Assembly: GCA_026984515.1 (NCBI GenBank)
Contig: JALSRZ010000122.1
Coordinates: 1 to 43,593 of the forward strand
Direction: 5' to 3'
Origin: Thiohalobacter sp.
GTDB lineage: Bacteria > Pseudomonadota > Gammaproteobacteria > DSM-19610
Length of the DNA: 43,593 nucleotides
Shown: positions 38,167 through 43,593 of the stretch, piece after piece
Layout of the letters: each line of letters opens with the position of its first letter
How positions within the stretch are numbered: the stretch's first letter is position 1
Made by a program: the position numbers and the translations under genes
Notes under the pieces: model-generated
The model's input: only the letters and a program-made list of their open reading frames with translations
The model's database searches: none
What the model was told of the DNA's origin: nothing

Positions 38167-40695
38167 TCAGTCTGCGCGAGTGGCGCCGCGCAGCAGCGCC
38201 CATTCATCCGTGATATCGATCATTTCACCGTAACCGACCAGCGAGTGCGCCAGGTCGGACAACCTGATTGCACGGTGTTTCGACTGGGCGCGCACCGAGT
38301 CGATCATTTTGTCCAGCGCCTTCTCATCCAGCGGCCGGGTGAAGGTCGATACGATTTTTATGCAGCGCCAGTCGGTACGTTCGGTCAGCCCCGTAAGGAA
38401 GGCTTCGCGCCGGGCATCGCTGGCGAAATCCAGTTCGGTTGCCGCCTGTATAAAAGACGCCCCGGTCAGTTCATCGCGTTCCTTGTACAGGTACATTTCC
38501 AGCTCGAACGGGGTTGGATGGTCACTGGCGTTACGACTCTGCCGCAACAGTATCTGCACGGCATCATACAATGCGGAAACCACCCTGGGTTCATTGATAC
38601 AGCGGAAATCCGTCCCGCTGCCGTCCGAAAAATAATCCGCCAGCGGACTGCCCGCCTCCGGCACCCCGACGCACTGAAGATGCGCCCCCCCTTCGTTGCT
38701 GCGTCCCAGGAAAAACGGCACCGTGGGCGTATTGGCCGCCAGCAGCGCTTCGTAGACCCGCGATGCGGTCGCACCCCAGATATCGCCGATATCCACACCG
38801 AGCTTGTGCTGGTTCTTGGTAATCAGCTCGACAAAAAACTCCTTGAGCCCTTCCCGCTTGCCACCCATGACGCGCTCCAGCATCAGCATCGTACCCGTCT
38901 CGTTGTCCAGGGCATGCACCACGCGGTAGGGAATGTCCATCAGGTTGGTTGACGATTTCTTCTGCTGCAGCGAGACTAGTCCAATCTTGACGGTTACCCC
39001 GGTCCTAACCGACATACGTGCCTGCAACTGGATACGCATACCGCGCGTGGAGATATCCTTCGAGGTAGCCTCCAGCACGCGGTCACCGATGCGCACATCC
39101 ACTCTGGTTTCCGCCAGGTAGCGATCCTCACGACGCCGCTCCACGTAGCCGAAGCGAATCAACTCGGGACGCAGCTGCTCATTCGACAGCGTCACCCGGT
39201 CCAGCACCGTTCCGTCCTGCAGGCCACGGCACTCGGTACCCACCCAGGCTGCCAGGCTGTCTGCCCCGGTGTCCGATTCCTTCTTCAGGGACCGGAAACC
39301 CTGCGTTATGTCGACCACGTAGCCGATGTAGCGCAGCCTGCCGAGACGCTCCCGCAGCGCTGCCATCTGTGTTTCGGATTTGTATTGCAGGCGCTGTGAA
39401 ACCTCGTCCAGCTTGCTGTCAGCAACCGGTGCTGCCGGTACGCGGCTGACGTGCAGTTTGACAATACAGTGTTCTGACTGCTCCAGGGTATAGCACAGCA
39501 TGGCCTGAAAGGCCGCGGGTGTAGCACACTCGAAATCGGCCATGGAATAAATGCGCTGACACTGGTCCCGCTCGCCACGCCGACGGAACATGACCAGCAC
39601 AACGGAGTGCTGCTGTTGCAACTGCTCAAGGCGTGCGGGCAGGCACAGGGGGGTAAAATTGTAGTTATCCTCGTCGGTGCAGAAAAACCGCGCCAGGTGC
39701 GAGTTGCCCTCGCTCATCGCCACCGCCCCGGTGCGCAAACCGGCCTCGTGCTGCTCCACGAAAAAGGGGATCTGGGTCGCACTTTGCGCGTAACAACGTT
39801 CGTAGTACCAGCTCAGGATGGACTGGTACTCGTCATCGACATCCAGTTTGTAACGACTCTGGTAACGCTCGACCAATGCTTCCAGCAGGGCGGAAAAACC
39901 GGGCGGTTTCGCGAGGTCCAGGCGCTGCAGGCACAGTACGGTTTCGGTGTCCCGTTCTTCGCTGGATACAATCCGGTAAGGGATGCGGTTCACGCGTATC
40001 TTGCCCGCTTCATCCGCCAGTCCCGGCCAGGAAACCGTCACCTCCTGCTCCGGCTGCAGTGTAGTCAGGCCCTTGACCAGCACCTGGGTTCCACACACGG
40101 AAACATCCCTGGTAGTGGCATTGGTTTTTATATTACCGCGCTCCAGGATTACGTTGCAGGCGTACTTCAGGCGCGGGTGGGTACGCTTGCGAAAATAACC
40201 CAGCGGCAACAGGGCGGGATTCTCCACCAGGTCCGCGGGCAGATCACGCGTACCGGTATCGACGCTCTGACCGGCCCGTTCCAGTGCCGCGGCACGCGCC
40301 CGTTCCAGGCGGCGCTGTTCGATCTGCTGACGCTGCTGCTCGGCTTCTGCACGCGCGGTCTCCCGGGCCTGGAGCGTGTGGGAGCCCCCGACGATGGCTT
40401 CGAAAGTACCCACCGTGTACACACCGTTATTATCGAGCAGCCCCTGCTCGAACATCTCGAAAGAGACATCGTCCAGGTAGTGAATACGATCATTGAAGGC
40501 ATAGCGCCGGCATTCCCCGGCAACCCGACCGCGCATATCGATGGTCTGGAAACAGGGTCGTGTCAGGCGGGATTCTTCCATGCGTTGCAGGAAACGGCCG
40601 GTATCGGAGCTTTCCGCCACGATTTCGATGACCAGTTCCTTGTCATTGGCACTGACCCGCGAACGCTTGAAATGTTTGACGATAATCTCGCCCAT
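38167..40695 (-). CDS. Double-PilZ protein with internal duplication
   Basis: This 842-residue cytoplasmic protein has two PilZ domains, both with c-di-GMP-binding signatures: RKRTHPR (169-175) with DVSVCG (197-202), and RREDR (521-525) with DISTRG (547-552). After each comes a similar region: [20 protein letters not shown] and [11 protein letters not shown] in the first, [20 protein letters not shown] and [11 protein letters not shown] in the second. The protein thus looks like a duplicated module. A charged helical linker ([20 protein letters not shown]) precedes the first PilZ. ATG 40695 ([13 protein letters not shown]) has GGGA just upstream. It is a likely c-di-GMP receptor of unknown output. 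It sits between parE and parC on the same strand. Confidence 0.85.
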   Translation of the reverse strand: MGEIIVKHFKRSRVSANDKELVIEIVAESSDTGRFLQRMEESRLTRPCFQTIDMRGRVAGECRRYAFNDRIHYLDDVSFEMFEQGLLDNNGVYTVGTFEAIVGGSHTLQARETARAEAEQQRQQIEQRRLERARAAALERAGQSVDTGTRDLPADLVENPALLPLGYFRKRTHPRLKYACNVILERGNIKTNATTRDVSVCGTQVLVKGLTTLQPEQEVTVSWPGLADEAGKIRVNRIPYRIVSSEERDTETVLCLQRLDLAKPPGFSALLEALVERYQSRYKLDVDDEYQSILSWYYERCYAQSATQIPFFVEQHEAGLRTGAVAMSEGNSHLARFFCTDEDNYNFTPLCLPARLEQLQQQHSVVLVMFRRRGERDQCQRIYSMADFECATPAAFQAMLCYTLEQSEHCIVKLHVSRVPAAPVADSKLDEVSQRLQYKSETQMAALRERLGRLRYIGYVVDITQGFRSLKKESDTGADSLAAWVGTECRGLQDGTVLDRVTLSNEQLRPELIRFGYVERRREDRYLAETRVDVRIGDRVLEATSKDISTRGMRIQLQARMSVRTGVTVKIGLVSLQQKKSSTNLMDIPYRVVHALDNETGTMLMLERVMGGKREGLKEFFVELITKNQHKLGVDIGDIWGATASRVYEALLAANTPTVPFFLGRSNEGGAHLQCVGVPEAGSPLADYFSDGSGTDFRCINEPRVVSALYDAVQILLRQSRNASDHPTPFELEMYLYKERDELTGASFIQAATELDFASDARREAFLTGLTERTDWRCIKIVSTFTRPLDEKALDKMIDSVRAQSKHRAIRLSDLAHSLVGYGEMIDITDEWALLRGATRAD

Positions 40696-40821
40696 GCTGT
40701 CCCGTCGCGCCGCTCCCGGCGCACCCCTGAAATCATCCGGCACCCGCCCTTGAAATACCTGTTTTTTTCTTTGGTATACAGCAGGTTAAGAAACGACAGC
40801 CGTGTGGCCGCCCGGTACAGC

Positions 40822-42720
<1,899 letters not shown>

Positions 42721-42772
42721 TCAGGATAAGGTACCAGCGCGCTATGCTACCGAAAGCACGCGCCGGGTTCTA

Positions 42773-43336
42773 TCAGTATGGATGATTACCGGCTTTCAGC
42801 CTGGCGATGATACCGGCTTTCATGGCTTCCAGGTCACCACCCGGCAAGGGGCAGAAGTAGCGCTCGATCAACGCATCCCGGTAACGGTCCTGGCCCGTTT
42901 TTCGCACAAAACGCCACTCTGACCTGCGCACCGGGCGAAACCGGCCGCGACTGCCGTAGGCATAGCGCTTCACCTTGCCGTGGTTACAGACGATGCCTTC
43001 GTAACTCACATTATCCACGCCGTCAGCAGAACGCAGGACCGCCGTGTAGCGAACCGCGCGATCCTTACCGACAGTGAGCGAGTTTCCGTCGATGAACAGG
43101 GTATACGGAAAGCCCGGCATGGAAAGATCGACCTGGATCAGGGCGTCCGGGGTCGGCCAGGGCGGCAGGTGAACAACGTCCTCCTTCCATTCCTTCTCTT
43201 CCTCGCCAACGTAGCCGGGATTGAAACCCTCATTGTAGGTGTCATCGTCATCGCCCACGTCTATCGCCAGGGCCATGCCGGCCCACAACAGACACAGCAC
43301 ACACAAACCCGCCCCTAGCCAACGCATTCTGTTCAT
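42773..43336 (-). CDS. Exported CNP1-like family protein
   Basis: This 187-residue protein has a signal peptide (LGAGLCVLCLLWAGMALA, probable cut before IDVGDDDD). The mature part resembles the CNP1-like family: LPPWPTPDALIQVDLSMPGF, SLTVGKDRAVRYTAVLRSAD and a C-terminal ALIERYFCP region. Two cysteines in the mature part (in IVCNHG and RYFCPLP) could form a disulfide. The role is unknown. ATG 43336 is chosen because AGGA lies eight bases upstream; an ATG three codons earlier is too close to that site. Confidence 0.85.
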   Translation of the reverse strand: MNRMRWLGAGLCVLCLLWAGMALAIDVGDDDDTYNEGFNPGYVGEEEKEWKEDVVHLPPWPTPDALIQVDLSMPGFPYTLFIDGNSLTVGKDRAVRYTAVLRSADGVDNVSYEGIVCNHGKVKRYAYGSRGRFRPVRRSEWRFVRKTGQDRYRDALIERYFCPLPGGDLEAMKAGIIARLKAGNHPY

Positions 43337-43374
43337 CGCCACCATCCTGCTTTTTGATACAGTGTAGCGGCTTG

Positions 43375-43407
43375 AAAACGCCGGGGACAGGGCTTGCACT
43401 GTCCCCG
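43375..43407 (-). terminator. Terminator between the small heat-shock gene and the CNP1-like gene
   Basis: CGGGGACAG (43382-43390) pairs perfectly with CTGTCCCCG (43399-43407) around an eight-base loop. On the minus strand it is followed by GCG and TTTT (43378-43375). It begins nine bases past the small heat-shock stop codon. The T tract is short, so termination may be partial. Confidence 0.6.
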
Positions 43408-43415
43408 ACCGGTCA

Positions 43416-43593
43416 TCAGCTCTCGACCTGGATGCGCTTGGGCTGCAGTTTTTCCTGCTTCGGGATCACGATTTCCAGCACACCGTCTTTGGACCGGGCG
43501 GTAATCTCGTCCGGGTTGGCGGTATCCGGCATACTGAAGCGGCGGTAAAAACTCCCCCGCACACGCTCCACGCGCTTGTAGCCTTCGCGTTCG
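43416..43593 (-). CDS. Small heat-shock protein (Hsp20/alpha-crystallin), 3' part
   Basis: Only the last 59 codons are in the window; the gene runs off its right end. The translation has the end of the alpha-crystallin domain (GSFYRRFSMPDTANPDEITA, KDGVLEIVIPK) and the C-terminal tail KRIQVES. Such proteins hold unfolding proteins under heat stress. The I-x-I/V type motif is present (LEIVIPK, then RIQV). Confidence 0.93.
   Translation of the reverse strand, partial: EREGYKRVERVRGSFYRRFSMPDTANPDEITARSKDGVLEIVIPKQEKLQPKRIQVES

Overview
The window looks like chromosomal DNA of a gammaproteobacterium, probably one with sulfur-oxidising relatives (Chromatiales or Ectothiorhodospirales-like). The evidence is conserved gene order (guaB-guaA; rlmN-pilF-rodZ-hisS-yfgM-bamB-der; an isc cluster; parE/parC), a lysine-type EF-P with EpmA and EpmB, a FimX-type c-di-GMP protein and a cysteine-less DsrC-family protein. 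No taxon can be fixed from sequence reading alone, and no rRNA, tRNA or CRISPR array was seen.

Region 1 (about 1-3650) is decayed accessory DNA. It holds a tyrosine recombinase with an amber stop just before its catalytic tyrosine, two neighbouring minus-strand genes with the same double-glycine-type leader (one intact, one broken), an orphan terminator, about 1 kb without a convincing gene, and an AAA/DUF4143 ATPase with three frameshifts and a damaged Walker A motif. It is more AT-rich than the rest.

Region 2 (3.7-10 kb) holds guaA and guaB, facing away from xseA, an exported M23 peptidase and two tandem XRE regulators. Region 3 (9.8-18.3 kb) is a long minus-strand run for rRNA/tRNA modification, type IV pilus and cell-shape proteins, histidyl-tRNA synthetase, outer-membrane assembly, ribosome assembly and lipid asymmetry (MlaA).

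Region 4 (18.6-26.6 kb) is the Fe-S cluster run trmJ, cysE, iscR, nifS-like, iscS, iscA, hscB, hscA, fdx, iscX. The scaffold gene iscU is absent, while two cysteine desulfurases are present. A site matching the IscR type 1 consensus lies in front of iscR and overlaps the end of cysE. Region 5 (26.6-29.2 kb) groups efp with both of its lysine-modification enzymes.

Region 6 (29.4-43.6 kb) mixes c-di-GMP-linked genes with housekeeping genes: a PilZ-like protein behind a possibly structured leader, fimX, a large internally duplicated double-PilZ protein placed between parE and parC, plus a GNAT acetyltransferase, a DUF1015 protein, an RspA-like protein, a CNP1-like exported protein and the end of a small heat-shock protein.

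The most unusual points are the double-glycine leader pair, the iscU-less isc cluster and the duplicated PilZ protein in the topoisomerase IV locus.
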